Source of the DNA: Cercophora sp. LCS_1
Lineage: Eukaryota > Ascomycota > Sordariomycetes > Sordariales > Lasiosphaeriaceae
NCBI GenBank assembly: GCA_036250225.1
Contig: JAPZLL010000057.1
Span: 124,001-188,000 of the forward strand
DNA: 64,000 nt
Reading direction: 5' to 3'
The notes below the pieces were generated by a model, which was given only the letters and a program-made list of their open reading frames with translations, ran no database searches and was not told the DNA's origin. This document shows positions 45,075 to 55,710 of this stretch, in pieces. Within the stretch, counting starts at the first letter, position 1; each line of letters starts with the position of its first letter. The position numbers were made by a program, and so were the translations under genes.

Positions 45075-46346
45075 TTACTCGGCATCCAACGGGGCCCTAG
45101 GCGCTGTGTTGTTCACCTGGATACCGCCACGCTTCTTCTCGTGGCTGTCGGGCATGGGAAGAGCCCAGCCGCCCTCGGGCTCGGGGGTGGCAAGCCAGAG
45201 ACGGAGGAGATGTCTCCTCGGCGCGGGTGGGGGGAAGTCTAGTTACGTTAGTTTTTTGTTGAAAAAAAAAAAAAAACAGATAGGAGAGGGGCTGAGCTTA
45301 CCCTTGTACTCTGTCCTCGCGTGGAGGAGGTGGGCATTGCTCACAAACTGGATATCGCCCACCTCCAACACCATGTGCAGCGCCAACTCATTGCAGGTAT
45401 TCTCCAACACCTGCATGGCATGCTTCTGCTCCTCCGACAGGGGCGGGATGATACCCTGGTCCGAGAACCGGGTGAGGGACCGAACATAGTACGGATCCCA
45501 CTTGCAGTAGAGCCGGCCCTGGCCGCCATTCTCCAGATAGACAACGGGTTGACGGAGGTACGGATCCTGGCCCTCGGACACCTCGCCCTTGCGATCAAAA
45601 TACCAAACGGGCTTGGTCAACAGCTCGGCAACATCGGGGTGGTTCTTCTGGAGATGGTTCCACACGTTGTGCACCGAGACGATATCGCTCTCGCCGCCCT
45701 CGGCCGCGCGGTGGACGCACAGCAGACCGACGATATCGCCGTCGTCGGCGTGGAAGAACTGGCGCGCCGTGGTGCGGTAGATGCGCACCGTGTGGATCTG
45801 CGTCGGGTCGTCGCCGACGTCCTTGACGTGACCCAGCACGTGGCCGCGGCCGTTTTGGCTGACGAAGTAGCCCAGGTAGGTGCCCAGGCCCATGTAGCCG
45901 ACGGCCGTCTTGTGGGGACCCCATTCCTGCGCGGGGAACTTCTTGAAGAGGATGAAGCCCTTGCCGTTGATCAGGTCCTCGCGCAGGGCGCCCAGCACCT
46001 TGCTCAGCTTGGGGAGAGGGAAGTTGTCCTTGGAAATGCCGGTCAGAGGCGTGCCGCTGGCGATGAAGGCGTCGGCTGTGGCGCCTAGCTCGGCGATCTC
46101 CTCGTCGGTGAAGGCGTGCTGCCAGGCCTCTGGGCGGTTGGAGAAGTCCTCGCGCTTCCACACTGTCTTGCCGGTGATCTCCTTGGGGAAGGCAGAGTAG
46201 GGCTTCAGGACATCATACAGGGGCGGGTGCTGGCCCGAGGTGCGGATGCCGTCAGGGAAGATGGACCGGGGCGCCTCATTGTTGCTGGTCTTGGGGACAA
46301 ACGGACGGGGAGCCTGGGGCTCGTCAACCAGGAGGCCGGGAGCCAT
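45075..46346 (-). CDS. TauD/TfdA-type Fe(II)/2-oxoglutarate dioxygenase (clavaminate synthase-like)
   Basis: Exons right to left: 45302-46346 and 45075-45238; 1209 nt, 402 aa. The iron ligands are H199 and D201 in RQFFHADDGDIVGLL and a distal His in VSNAHLLHARTEY. The 2-oxoglutarate Arg lies in RRHLLRLWLATPE, encoded by exon 2. The N-domain has GALREDLINGKGFILFKKFP. These fungal proteins hydroxylate sulfonates or other small acids; the true substrate is unknown. The intron has a long pyrimidine tract (15 T on the coding strand, 45262-45276). The protein ends KRGGIQVNNTAPRAPLDAE without a peroxisomal signal. Confidence 0.92.
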
Positions 46347-47446
46347 GGTGGGGGTGTGGTGTGTGTGACGGGGGGGAGAGAGTACGAGATAGTGTGTAAG
46401 AGGAAGAGAGGGATTGGTCGACGGTGGGTGGGAGGTGTTGGGGGTAGGGTTGGGGGTATCGTGGAGGTCTGGACACAGAGGGAAAGGTGGTGGTGCGCCA
46501 ACCTTACTTATAGGTCGCCCTCACTGCATCCCAGGAGGACGGGTCCCCAGACACCGCTTCAGAGGAGACGGTGTCGGAGACGGGCGGCAATGGAGTGGGT
46601 GAATGGCTGGATGAGATGAGATGATGACAGGTAGCGCAAGCGGCGGCGGAGGCAGCGGATGCGTGCGTGCATGGGGACCTTTCGGAATCCAGATGGCGTT
46701 ATGATGCGACATCCCGATAGGGTGCTATCGATGGCCGCATCAGACGGCCGTCATTGGAGATTGTGTGGCCCAGCATCGCCGTGAGCGGGTTTATGGGGTT
46801 TATGGCGAGATTAGATCCGTCGATGGCGTGCTTGTCCGGCTATGACGACAACAAAGACCCGCCTGTCTTGGCCTTACCAGCACCCCCCGTGAAGCCGGCC
46901 CGAAGTGTCGCGAGCGGAGGCAAGCTCCAGCTTTTCACTCCTACGACTCTTCCAGCGTAGCGCGTCCCGACGTTTCAGCACTAAACATCGCCGTGGAGGG
47001 GCTGGTGGGAGTTGGTGGTGTATAAGTGGTGCCAGGGTTAGGGTCCTCGGCGGCGACGACAACCTCGGGTAAGCATTGCCGGCAGATCGTTGTTCCCATG
47101 TGTGTTTGTTCGCAGCAGCTTCACACGGTAACGACGGGCGCCTCCTCGTACGAAATGTCTCGGATCAGACACACGGCCTGCAGCACCGCTCACCGAAATC
47201 GGAGCCTAAGCATGATGTGCGCTGCGCTGTAACGAACCGGCGGCAGCAAAATTGATGTCGCAGTCCACGGACGTGCTCCGGCAGTACGCAGACGCATGCA
47301 TCCTGCTGAGCATTGACCCCTGGATAGTTATCAGTGAGTTGTTATTCCGTACCCTAGCCGAAGGTCCATTTCGCCTGCCCTTGCATGTCCTTTTCGTATG
47401 CTAAATTCCCAGAAAAGAAACCGCTCCCCTTCTTTCTCCTCAGTCC
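46347..47446. other. Intergenic, no gene seen
   Basis: 1.1 kb between two minus-strand genes. G/T-rich just upstream of the dioxygenase ATG. No supported gene. Confidence 0.5.
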
Positions 47447-49255
47447 TTACGGAAGAAGCCGTTTCAGTGGGTGCGCCTCTGTATTGAACACCCATTCGTC
47501 CAGGTTGATCAGTCCCGGCTCGCTGAAAATCAAGTAGAAATACTTGAGCGTCTCACCCAGCCAGAAGCTCTCCATGATGTCACTCATCGGCGCCTTTTCC
47601 TCCGTTATTGTCACGTCCACCAGCGCCGAGTTTGCCAGCTCCGTCCGAGTGTGCTTGTCGATGGCCCGAAACATGTCCCATGCCGACTCCAGTAGATCCA
47701 GTCGTCCGGTGATGCGATACAGAATGAAGACGCTTTCAATCGCCTCGGGCCGCAGGTGGTATCGCGTGTCGGGAATGGCCGTGAATCCTTTGGGCAGTCT
47801 GTTGAAGGCGATGAGAGCGTCGGCGTTTTCCGGTTTCACATCCTCGTTGCCCATCCCCGCTTTCTCCATGGCGGCCTTCTTCCACCCGGCTTCGTCCCAC
47901 TTGCACTTAGCTGTGGACTCGCAAGGTAGCACGAAAAAGGTCTCGGGCATGATGCCGAGCGGGGACGCTTTGTATGCCCAGATGCACCCGTCCGTTAGTT
48001 TCCCCGCCTTGTCGACGTGCGTCTGGTTTTGCACCAGTTTGCCGCCCATGGCCAGCATTCCTCCGATGAAGCATGCCAGGTGTTGGCCCTCAGGTTTGAG
48101 ATTGTGGTGGAACTTGCCGTCGTGCGTTTTGGCCCAGACGAGCCCTGACAGCAGAATGTCGTCATCGTGGGGAAGCATCGGGCGGAAGAGATTGTAGCGG
48201 ATGGCCGTCGACATGGCCTGTTCGTACATCTCGCGGTATGAGGGAAGTAACCCGCCAACCAATGCGTGCATCTTGGGGAGGTATTCATACCAAGAGTCCG
48301 CCATCGCCCCGAGGGTATGGTCCGGATGCTTGTTGAAGGCCATCACTTGGGCATTCCCCAACACAGGCCATAGGCCTGGCAGGGAGGTTGTGTTCTGCTG
48401 CTCTCTCAACGCCTCGGTGATGCGTTCTGACGCGTCAAACCATTTGGGGTCGCCAGTGAGCATCGAAAGCCGGGTGAACTCAAGCGAGAATGAGCCAATC
48501 TCAGCAAGCAGCACATTAGTTGCCGCGACTTGCTTCTGCCCGCGAGCAGCAGCATTCATGTTCCAGCGCGTGACCGGCATCCGATTCGGTGTGTCGAACG
48601 CGACGTAGAGCAGGTCGCCAACCTCAACGGCCTTGTCCAGCAACCGCTTATCGCCGCTCAGGTCGTAGGCAGCCAGAAAACCGCCCAGGTACCGGATATT
48701 GGTCTCAAACGTGCTGATTTCCTTGAGCTTGGTGTGGTCAAAGCTGATATTTGCCGCCGCTGCAACCGCCTCCTCGAACTCGGCCTTCAAACCCATGATC
48801 CACAGCGTGTCCAAACTGTCGACCAAAGTAGCCCCCCAACCGCCAAACGGGTCGCGCAACCCACCGGTCAATGGCCTCAATTCATCGTGCATCCACGCTT
48901 TGTCGCGATAAGACCGCCAGCAGCGCAGAAATGCATCCTTGACGATGCGCTGTCGCTCCTGGCGCTTTTCGCGCTCGGAATCTGTTTCTGAGGGAAAGTC
49001 GCGTTGTATCCTCGGCAGAGCGAGCGGCTTCCCCGTGGGGAGCTGCCGCAATGTCTCGACGGGATATTGGGTCTTGAGTCGCCTCCAGCGGGACTGCCCG
49101 CTCGCGTCGGCGGCGGTGACATCGGGCTGCTGCTCGGGCCAGGGTGCCAAGCTCAGGCCATCCCGGTCGAGATTGCGGTACGAAACGAACAGGAAGAAGA
49201 TGAAAAATCCGGCCAGTGCGTAGACGCTGTTCCGTCGCCTCGCGATGGAAGGCAT
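47447..49255 (-). CDS. Class I alpha-1,2-mannosidase (GH47)
   Basis: Single exon, 602 aa from the ATG at 49255 (upstream codons in the same frame start with GTG). A type II membrane anchor follows a basic N-terminus: RRRNSVYALAGFFIFFLFVSY. The GH47 domain has HDELRPLTGGLRDPFGGWGA, TLVDSLDTLWIMGL, then TFETNIRYLGGFLAAYDLSG, LLAEIGSFSLEFTRLS and near the end YHLRPEAIESVFILYR. The C-terminal Thr of VFNTEAHP is the usual Ca ligand. The enzyme trims mannose from N-glycans in the ER or Golgi. The closing NTEAHPL motif is intact. Whether it is the ER (Mns1) or the Golgi type cannot be decided by eye. Confidence 0.95.
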   Translation of the reverse strand: MPSIARRRNSVYALAGFFIFFLFVSYRNLDRDGLSLAPWPEQQPDVTAADASGQSRWRRLKTQYPVETLRQLPTGKPLALPRIQRDFPSETDSEREKRQERQRIVKDAFLRCWRSYRDKAWMHDELRPLTGGLRDPFGGWGATLVDSLDTLWIMGLKAEFEEAVAAAANISFDHTKLKEISTFETNIRYLGGFLAAYDLSGDKRLLDKAVEVGDLLYVAFDTPNRMPVTRWNMNAAARGQKQVAATNVLLAEIGSFSLEFTRLSMLTGDPKWFDASERITEALREQQNTTSLPGLWPVLGNAQVMAFNKHPDHTLGAMADSWYEYLPKMHALVGGLLPSYREMYEQAMSTAIRYNLFRPMLPHDDDILLSGLVWAKTHDGKFHHNLKPEGQHLACFIGGMLAMGGKLVQNQTHVDKAGKLTDGCIWAYKASPLGIMPETFFVLPCESTAKCKWDEAGWKKAAMEKAGMGNEDVKPENADALIAFNRLPKGFTAIPDTRYHLRPEAIESVFILYRITGRLDLLESAWDMFRAIDKHTRTELANSALVDVTITEEKAPMSDIMESFWLGETLKYFYLIFSEPGLINLDEWVFNTEAHPLKRLLP

Positions 49256-49730
49256 CTTTGCCGAGCGCGTTTTTGATCGCACAAGACGGAAAATTCAGTC
49301 CAAAGTTTGCCTCGAAAAAAGGGGGAGATAAGGTGCATTTCACGTCACCGACGCGTGATGGTGAAACTGTCAGCTGCCAATTTCTGACTGCTTGTGTTCT
49401 AACCGCTTTGGGCTAGCGCGCAGCCCTTCCCGCGGCTGGGCTCAGCTTGGCAGCTCAGCAGCTGGCAAGTGAACCTCGCCATTGGGCATCTCCAATGCAG
49501 CATTTGACCTTCATCTCAAATGTAAGGCTACAACCCCTCAGCTCCATTTTCCCCTGAGCGAATCTCCCGGCGGTCCCATCTACAAGTTTGCGCATCGCTT
49601 CATTAGAGCACATTTAGATCCTAAGATCTAATTATATGGTGGTCATCACTACCTGTGTTGTAGGTGGGATAATGTCTTTACAGAAATGATTGCGTAACCA
49701 AGCAAACCGCAAGAAACCTCCTTCAAAAAG
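49256..49730. other. Intergenic, AT-richer, no gene seen
   Basis: Upstream of the mannosidase. The segment around 49610-49700 is AT-rich. Confidence 0.5.
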
Positions 49731-50330
49731 CTATTCGAACCAATATTTGGTGATTACAAACGGTTGAAGACCCGGAAGCAAAAGCCAGAGGAAATTGCTC
49801 AGCAGCTTCAACCCGTCAACCGTCCATGTGCGCATCGAACGCCAGGATGGAACAAACTTCGTCATGAGTGAATCCTGTGTCAAGCGCATCCAGGTTGCAA
49901 AGCGGGGGAATTCCACCGAAAGCACAGCGCTCACGCCCCTGAAAAGAAAAATAACCCAGACCGAGCTACTCAACACAGGCTGGATTGACTCGGGGTGGGA
50001 ATTTTGACGCCAGATATGGTGAGTTAACACCATGAAGACAAACCGTAGCGCATCCCCACGCTAGGCCCATAGAATCTTTGAACGATGCCTCCAAATCCAC
50101 TTGAAAACATCCCGGACTGTTTGTCGGTCATCTCCGTTCTCTGGCAAAACATGGGCATCCCGTTTCCACCTGCGAGTCGCGGTCCCATACGCGAGGGCAA
50201 AGGGAAATCCGTAGAAGAGAAAAAGACGAAAGTGATTCAATATCAAGACATCAACCACACCATAACGCGATACCAATCCTGACCAACAAGTGATAAGGAG
50301 ACCGAGAGAGAAATAAGAGAGGAGGCCGGG
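49731..50330 (-). pseudogene. Possible fragments of a membrane protein
   Basis: Two minus-strand frames look protein-like and hydrophobic: 49731-50033 (contains VWVIFLFRGVSAVLSVEFPR and LLSNFLWLLLPGLQPF) and the 3' part of 50061-50537 (contains FRLFLFYGFPFALAYGT and DVFKWIWRHRSKILW). They do not join by a clean intron. They may be exons or remnants of one membrane protein in a decaying region. I do not recognise a family. Confidence 0.25.
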
Positions 50331-50366
50331 CGCAGGGTCGGCCAGCGCAGACGTACTCCATACCTC

Positions 50367-50633
50367 TTGCTCTGTGACTCCATACGTCCCGGAAACCCAA
50401 GCCCGTACTACGATGACGCCATCCCACCTTATGCCATTCTCTCTCACACCTGGGATCAGGAAGAACCCGAAGTCTTGTTTGAGGATTTGCAGCGTCCTGA
50501 GCACACCAAGATGAAGAGATACGACAAAATTGAACATACCTGCCGACTAGCCAAATCCATGGGCCTCGAATGGGTCTGGATCGACACGTGCTGTATCGAC
50601 AAATCAAGCAGCGCTGAATGGGTGTCAGGCTGA
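50367..50633 (+). pseudogene. HET-domain gene fragment (N-terminal half of the domain)
   Basis: The frame reads IPPYAILSHTWDQEEPEVLF, then HTCRLAKSMGLEWVWIDTCC and IDKSSSAE. That is the first half of a HET domain of the het-d/het-e type. It then loses similarity at once (WVSG and TGA at 50631-50633). The usual MRLLNT start is missing and no downstream HET blocks follow on this strand. A truncated relic rather than a working gene. Confidence 0.8.
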
Positions 50634-50890
50634 GGGCCAAGGCCAATATCGAGCATGTCCTCATCGTTGAGAGGCGAAGTATACCTTGGGCTCTTTGGTC
50701 CTCCGACGCCTTGCTGTGCCAGCTGGCTAGCATCCACCTCCTAGAGATGCCTGCCAACGCGACATTAGCCGACGTGTTGCGGCTAGGATCGTTGAGCGGG
50801 CTGATGAGTGCGACGAGATCTGTCACATCTGGAGATATTTGCTCCGTGGGGTCGTATTTCAATTTGATTGAGATTGACCTCCCTAGCAAC

Positions 50891-50938
50891 GCTCAGGTAC
50901 GTGTGAAGTTTTCGGGATTGAACGTTGAGGAGCCGCAT
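50891..50938 (-). pseudogene. Start of another HET gene, opposite strand
   Basis: The minus strand reads ATG then RLLNVQSRKLHTYL, the characteristic first residues of fungal HET proteins (MRLLNT..T..L). Similarity stops after about 16 codons at GTACCT, a possible donor. No HET domain follows on the minus strand. Confidence 0.4.
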
Positions 50939-51381
50939 GGTGATGGCACAGGCCACACAATCAGATCGTGTGAGGTCAGTGGTTTTGAAGGTGTCTGTGG
51001 GTCGCGCGGGCACAAGGTCGCAGGACGCGGCGTGTCGTTCCTTACCTATGTGCAAAATATCGCCAGCTCGGGAACCTCTGGGGCGGGGGAAAATTGGAGG
51101 CCACAGGTTTAATTTTTTTGCCCACTGCATCTGATCCTTTTGGGTTACTATCAAGGCTGCCTTGGAGCCTGATCAGTTAGAGCACTAATGTCGGTCCACC
51201 AATTTCTCCACGCCAGTAGATAGCCTCGTATACATCCTCGCCCGGTTTCCAAGCGCATCTACTATTCCTTACAGCGGCCATTGCTGCATTCGATTCTGCT
51301 ACCAAGAACTATTCCCAAGTCCTCCTTCTTGATCACCTTTGCTCTTCATCTGTTTTACTAGGTATGTCCCAATCACCTCTT

Positions 51382-51762
51382 TCACAACCACCTCTCAAAA
51401 TCCTCCTCGCTCAACCCCTTGGGAATCTGCTTCACCGTCTTCTTCCCCTTCATACCCTTCCCGTAAAGCGGATGAATCGGCGGCTGATTCACAACCGCCT
51501 CCTCGTCGAACACGCGCCGGTCATCCTCCCCGGCAACAACGATCCTGCTCTCATAACACCTCTGCGCAAAAACCCTCGCCCTCGCTCGATCACCATTCGT
51601 AATAGCAACCTGCAACGCATCGTGATAAACAAGAGGAGTCCCCGCACCGCCGACTCCTTCCTCGCCTAAAAGCTCCAACACCTCCTGCGTCTTGTGAAGA
51701 CGCGTCTCCGGTGAGGAATCCAGCGTTTGCGGATCCTTAATCTCAACCTGAAGAGCTGCCAT
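51382..51762 (-). pseudogene. C-terminal fragment resembling the tail of SET-domain proteins
   Basis: 126 codons, containing TRLHKTQEVLELLGEEGVGG, PLVYHDALQVAITNGDRARA and VFAQRCYESRIVVAGED. Such a helical tail closes many fungal SET-domain (MYND/TPR type) proteins. No SET domain is found in the next kb upstream on the minus strand. Immediately upstream another minus-strand frame (about 51770-52040) reads ALLFILSEHFMDYHK and FFSLANKYKRGMNQPL, also protein-like, but ends in TGA. Probably pieces of one or two decayed genes. Confidence 0.4.
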
Positions 51763-52189
51763 CTTGGCGAGTCGCTCGTCACTTTTCTGTCGTTCCTTTG
51801 GCGAGGGGCTGGTTCATCCCGCGTTTGTACTTGTTGGCGAGGGAGAAGAACTCTTTGCGGTCTATCCTGATGACCTCCACCGTCAGAATCTTGTGGTAGT
51901 CCATAAAATGCTCAGAGAGGATGAAGAGAAGTGCCTCAGCGAGAAGGCGAGTGTCCTTGGTGAGCTTGATGGCTTGTTGAACTCTGCGGCGAGGTGCTCG
52001 GCCTGTGGCTTGGCCCCTAATACCCAGCTCATGCTCATTTCAAACTGCTCGAGGAACGTCAAGATTGACCGGAAAAGAGGGAGGTAGAGGGGCACTCTGT
52101 CAAGTTGTGGCCATAGTAGGTGCCCGCATGTGATATCTACCAAGATATGGCGTCGATGGGAAACGTGCTGATTCAAGCTGCATAGCATA

Positions 52190-52519
52190 TCCAGTCTAAA
52201 GAAAGTAGGTCGCCCGGCAATACGGCCGTTCCCGCCGGGCTACATGGGGCCGATGGATCCGCTACCGCCGCGCCATATTCCGCCGATGGAGGTGGGAAAT
52301 AGCCCGTGGTATGACCCTGTAGGGGGCCGATACGTGCGCCCGCAGCCGCAGTCTGGATCGCCAGGAGATGAAATCGAGCCAAAAAAAAAAAAAAAGCCGG
52401 GGGAGATTGCGGTAAAGCAACAGTTTAGATGTCGAGGGTGGAGGGAAAGCGATTGTGGGACGCTGATTGCTGAGCAGGCCGCAATGGTCGATATTTTGTT
52501 TCAATTTTGTCAGACTTAA
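52190..52519 (+). other. Short Pro-rich open frame, doubtful
   Basis: The frame reads YMGPMDPLPPRHIPPMEVGN and PWYDPVGGRYVRPQPQ, then Lys codons from an A15 run (52381-52395). Composition is protein-like, but no start, splice context or family is evident. It could be the end of a lost gene. Confidence 0.2.
52381..52395 (+). repeat. A15 homopolymer
   Basis: Fifteen consecutive A on the + strand. Confidence 0.9.
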
Positions 52520-52632
52520 CGAGTATAAGGGCGGGACGCGTGGGTTGCTTCTTGCTGCCAGCTAAATACCTTAGTCGCCGTCTAGAGGACGGAAAAAGGA
52601 CTCCCACACGAGTCCTAGCGAATAGGAAATTC

Positions 52633-55600
52633 TCAAATTTCTTCGCACGGTTGGATTGCGTCCATCATCGTCTTTAGAGGGAGGGCCATTGTCGCCTGAT
52701 GATCCATGCTCCTCATCCAGCTGTCCAACCGCTTCTTTCGTCCCTCAGGATAGTCGGAGTCCCAAATGTATTCCCGCAGGCTTGGCATCAGCCCCATCAT
52801 CTTCGTCAACTGCTCAGGCCCAGCATCCCACGCCATTCGCAGTATTGCGTCTCTGATTGCTGAGTTTTCATCGAGCCATTCTGATCCATACCGTTTAAGT
52901 AAGAAATATATCGACGATAGTAGGCGTTCTTCTCGCCATATACTCAGCCTCAAATTGCATTCATCTATGGCCCCAGCCATAGCGTGTTCGGGGATCTGAG
53001 TACCGCGGTCCAGTATCATGGCGGGGTGTGCTCCCACAAGGAACTCGCTGGCCAGTCTTGCCTGACCCGCCCCCTTGATCCCGGCCAGGGACTTGAAAAT
53101 GTCTTCGCTTTGTGCCGCCATCATCATGAGCCTCTCTGGTAGTGTCAAAGAACCGCTCTGTCGTTGGTATCGGCGGACGATATCTTGGAAGAGGGACTCC
53201 CAACGACCGCAAAGCTGCCCCCCAAAATCCTCTTCTGTATCCGAGTCTGTTTTACCAAAAGCAGAGGAAAAGACTTCCCTCAGGGCCAGAACCAGAACGA
53301 TTTCCGTCAGTTCGAATGTCGCATTGCTGCCTAGTAGAAGTTTCCACACCCACAACGAGTATTTACCACCAGCCCCCTTTCTTCCGGCTGCTCGGACCAC
53401 GTCTTCCGTTACCACTAGTTGATCGCCTGTCATTTTTGGCAACAGCTTCAATACCGAACCGCAGCCATGACGAACAACTGCCTCAAGCACGCGGCTGCTG
53501 ACCGGCAAGCGCGAGCCCAAGTTGTTGACCAAGAGCTCGAATACTTGCTGCTTCCCGCAGAAGCCATATTCGTGCTTACACGTAAGCATCCCGTCCGTAT
53601 CTGCTGCGGCAAAAACCACGCGCTCGGTGACCGGCAGATCGTTACCATATTTGTCGACCGAAAAACGCAGCATCCGAAATCCTTCGGCAACACGCTGGAG
53701 CGCAAATTGGATAGCAGTTGTAACCGCCGCTTCGGTCGCTGGCAGAGCGTCATCCCCTTTGATTTCGAGGAGAGTGGAGAGATCTCCAATCGTCCTCTTC
53801 GATCTAGCGTCCCAGAAGGGGTCCACAAGCCGGGCCCCGGCTGCAGCAAAGTAGTCATCGTCGAGATGTATCCGTCCCAAGAGCCTTTCCAGCCTCCGAC
53901 TCACCGGCACGACTTCATCTTCCCCGTAAAAACCGCTGACTTCAATCTCTTCTGTGCGCAGAAACGGCACCCACCCGTTTGCCAATGCAGCCTCCGCCAC
54001 CTCTTCTGAGATATTGTGGGTTGCATACTGGTTCCATTGGAAGAAGTTCATCATAATGTCTCCATCCTTGCTAGATGCCACTTTCAAAGCAATGGCGTGG
54101 GTGACTGGAATCCTCTCGCCACGCTGAACCGATACCGTTTTGCGAAGAAAGTTGGTACTGCCCGTCTCCACGGCCGTTCTCACAACTCTATCCGCGGTAA
54201 GGATCTCACGAGGGACATGTCGGGAACGCCACGGGGACGCGGAGGGGAAATCCGTAGATTCTACCGTCGCCATTTCCTCGTTGACTGAAGGTGGAGGACC
54301 ACCGATCAAGGCGTCAATCAACTGGCTGTCATTGTTGGAGGCTTCCAGCGCGGCGACTATCACCTCCTCCGTGACCGGGAGTCTGGTGTTTGCTAACGAG
54401 CACATCTTGTAGAGGGATTTAACCAGCCCGGTCCTGTCGAGAGGATTGCCGATTGCTGCCAGAGTGATTTCTTCGGTCACCTGTGGTAACCTTTCAGCCC
54501 CCGCCGCATCCATAAACACGTCTAGAATCCAAGCCCCATGCGGGTGAGCGGCTACAGACATCATAAAGTCCGAACCAACAGCGGTGTCAAGGATCTTTGT
54601 GGACATGGAGTCACCCTTCCGCAAACGTTGAAGATCCTTGGCAATGGGCATCGCCTCTGCCATCGCGATGTCCCAGTCCGCCGAGTCGTGTCTGCCGTGG
54701 GCGAGGATGAACGCTACCGCCGCACATAGAGCCATGAGTTGCGAGCTAGGATTTCTCCCACGGTGGTGGCACATCATCGCTGTTAAAATGCTAGGCGTTG
54801 GCGCGATCTTGCCACGTTCCCAGGCAGTGATGACCCACTCAGGGCTGCGAGCAAATCGAAGGGCGGCACCCTCGGTAAGCCTCGTTTCGTCCATACCCAA
54901 TGCAACGGCTGGGAAAAGTTCGCTGTCGACAGGACCGGTTCCGGGCAGAAAATCCATGTCGTCTAGGGAAGTATCTGAAACCTTGATGATTTCTTGGGGC
55001 CATATTTCCTCTGATTGCTCGCCATCCTCGCCATATATAACTCCAAGGTTGCTGAAGCTTGAGTTGCACTCTAAACAACAAGCAGTCGACACACCGGTTA
55101 GCATGCGCTGCGAGATTGCCAACGCTTGTCCTCGCTTGATACGTCTTTTCTCGAAGAGTTGAGCCACATTCGACCATGGGGAATCAAGGACCTCGTGCAA
55201 GACTTTGGAGTTGAGCTTGTCTTCGGGGTAGGGGCCATCGTTGTCGCCAAGCTGACCCGTAACATCAGCGTGATGGGAGTTACGGTATGCTGTCAGGGCA
55301 AGCCGGTCCGCCGTCTTAGTGTCGCCCCACGCATCGTAGACGTCGGACAAGGTCAGCATAATGTCGCAAGTAAGGCGGCTGTGCGTCCCCATTGCGCTCG
55401 TTGCCCAGGTGAGGAAGTCCAATAGCTTGCCCTCCAACTCTTGCCATCGTTGTATCCCGCTGTCACCGCGTACCACTTCGAGACAGTTGGTGACGGCAAC
55501 CTTGAGATGGTCTGAAGCAAGCACCATCATGGAAGTCCTCCACGTTTCCTCAGCCTCGTGATAGGGGCGCCCTGATGTTCCGAGCAGAGATGGAAGACAT

Positions 55601-55710
55601 TCAGGCGGACAAGAATCTCGATTCTCCCAATCCCAGATACATAAGAGGCTGTTGGCGCTTTGGCCTTGAGATTCAATGTTTGCGTGCAGACCATCTGCTG
55701 TGGGCCCCAT
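52633..55710 (-). CDS. NLR-like C-terminal repeat protein lacking a NACHT domain
   Basis: Single exon, 1025 aa from the ATG at 55710 (the open frame extends to 55752 without another ATG). The first 150 residues contain degenerate TPR-like segments (YHEAEETWRTSMMVLASDHL and LSDVYDAWGDTKTADRLALT). From about residue 430 on there are many imperfect short repeats of the form LPVTEEVIVAAL, IPVTHAIALKVA, NISEEVAEAALAN, LPVTERVVFAAAD and LVVTEDVVRAAG. These recall the ITEEVVKAAA repeats that follow NACHT/TPR parts in large fungal NLRs. No nucleotide-binding motif is present. It is either a truncated NLR whose 5' part was lost or a free repeat protein. The long intact frame argues that it is still selected or only recently broken. 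Confidence 0.75.
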   Translation of the reverse strand: MGPTADGLHANIESQGQSANSLLCIWDWENRDSCPPECLPSLLGTSGRPYHEAEETWRTSMMVLASDHLKVAVTNCLEVVRGDSGIQRWQELEGKLLDFLTWATSAMGTHSRLTCDIMLTLSDVYDAWGDTKTADRLALTAYRNSHHADVTGQLGDNDGPYPEDKLNSKVLHEVLDSPWSNVAQLFEKRRIKRGQALAISQRMLTGVSTACCLECNSSFSNLGVIYGEDGEQSEEIWPQEIIKVSDTSLDDMDFLPGTGPVDSELFPAVALGMDETRLTEGAALRFARSPEWVITAWERGKIAPTPSILTAMMCHHRGRNPSSQLMALCAAVAFILAHGRHDSADWDIAMAEAMPIAKDLQRLRKGDSMSTKILDTAVGSDFMMSVAAHPHGAWILDVFMDAAGAERLPQVTEEITLAAIGNPLDRTGLVKSLYKMCSLANTRLPVTEEVIVAALEASNNDSQLIDALIGGPPPSVNEEMATVESTDFPSASPWRSRHVPREILTADRVVRTAVETGSTNFLRKTVSVQRGERIPVTHAIALKVASSKDGDIMMNFFQWNQYATHNISEEVAEAALANGWVPFLRTEEIEVSGFYGEDEVVPVSRRLERLLGRIHLDDDYFAAAGARLVDPFWDARSKRTIGDLSTLLEIKGDDALPATEAAVTTAIQFALQRVAEGFRMLRFSVDKYGNDLPVTERVVFAAADTDGMLTCKHEYGFCGKQQVFELLVNNLGSRLPVSSRVLEAVVRHGCGSVLKLLPKMTGDQLVVTEDVVRAAGRKGAGGKYSLWVWKLLLGSNATFELTEIVLVLALREVFSSAFGKTDSDTEEDFGGQLCGRWESLFQDIVRRYQRQSGSLTLPERLMMMAAQSEDIFKSLAGIKGAGQARLASEFLVGAHPAMILDRGTQIPEHAMAGAIDECNLRLSIWREERLLSSIYFLLKRYGSEWLDENSAIRDAILRMAWDAGPEQLTKMMGLMPSLREYIWDSDYPEGRKKRLDSWMRSMDHQATMALPLKTMMDAIQPCEEI

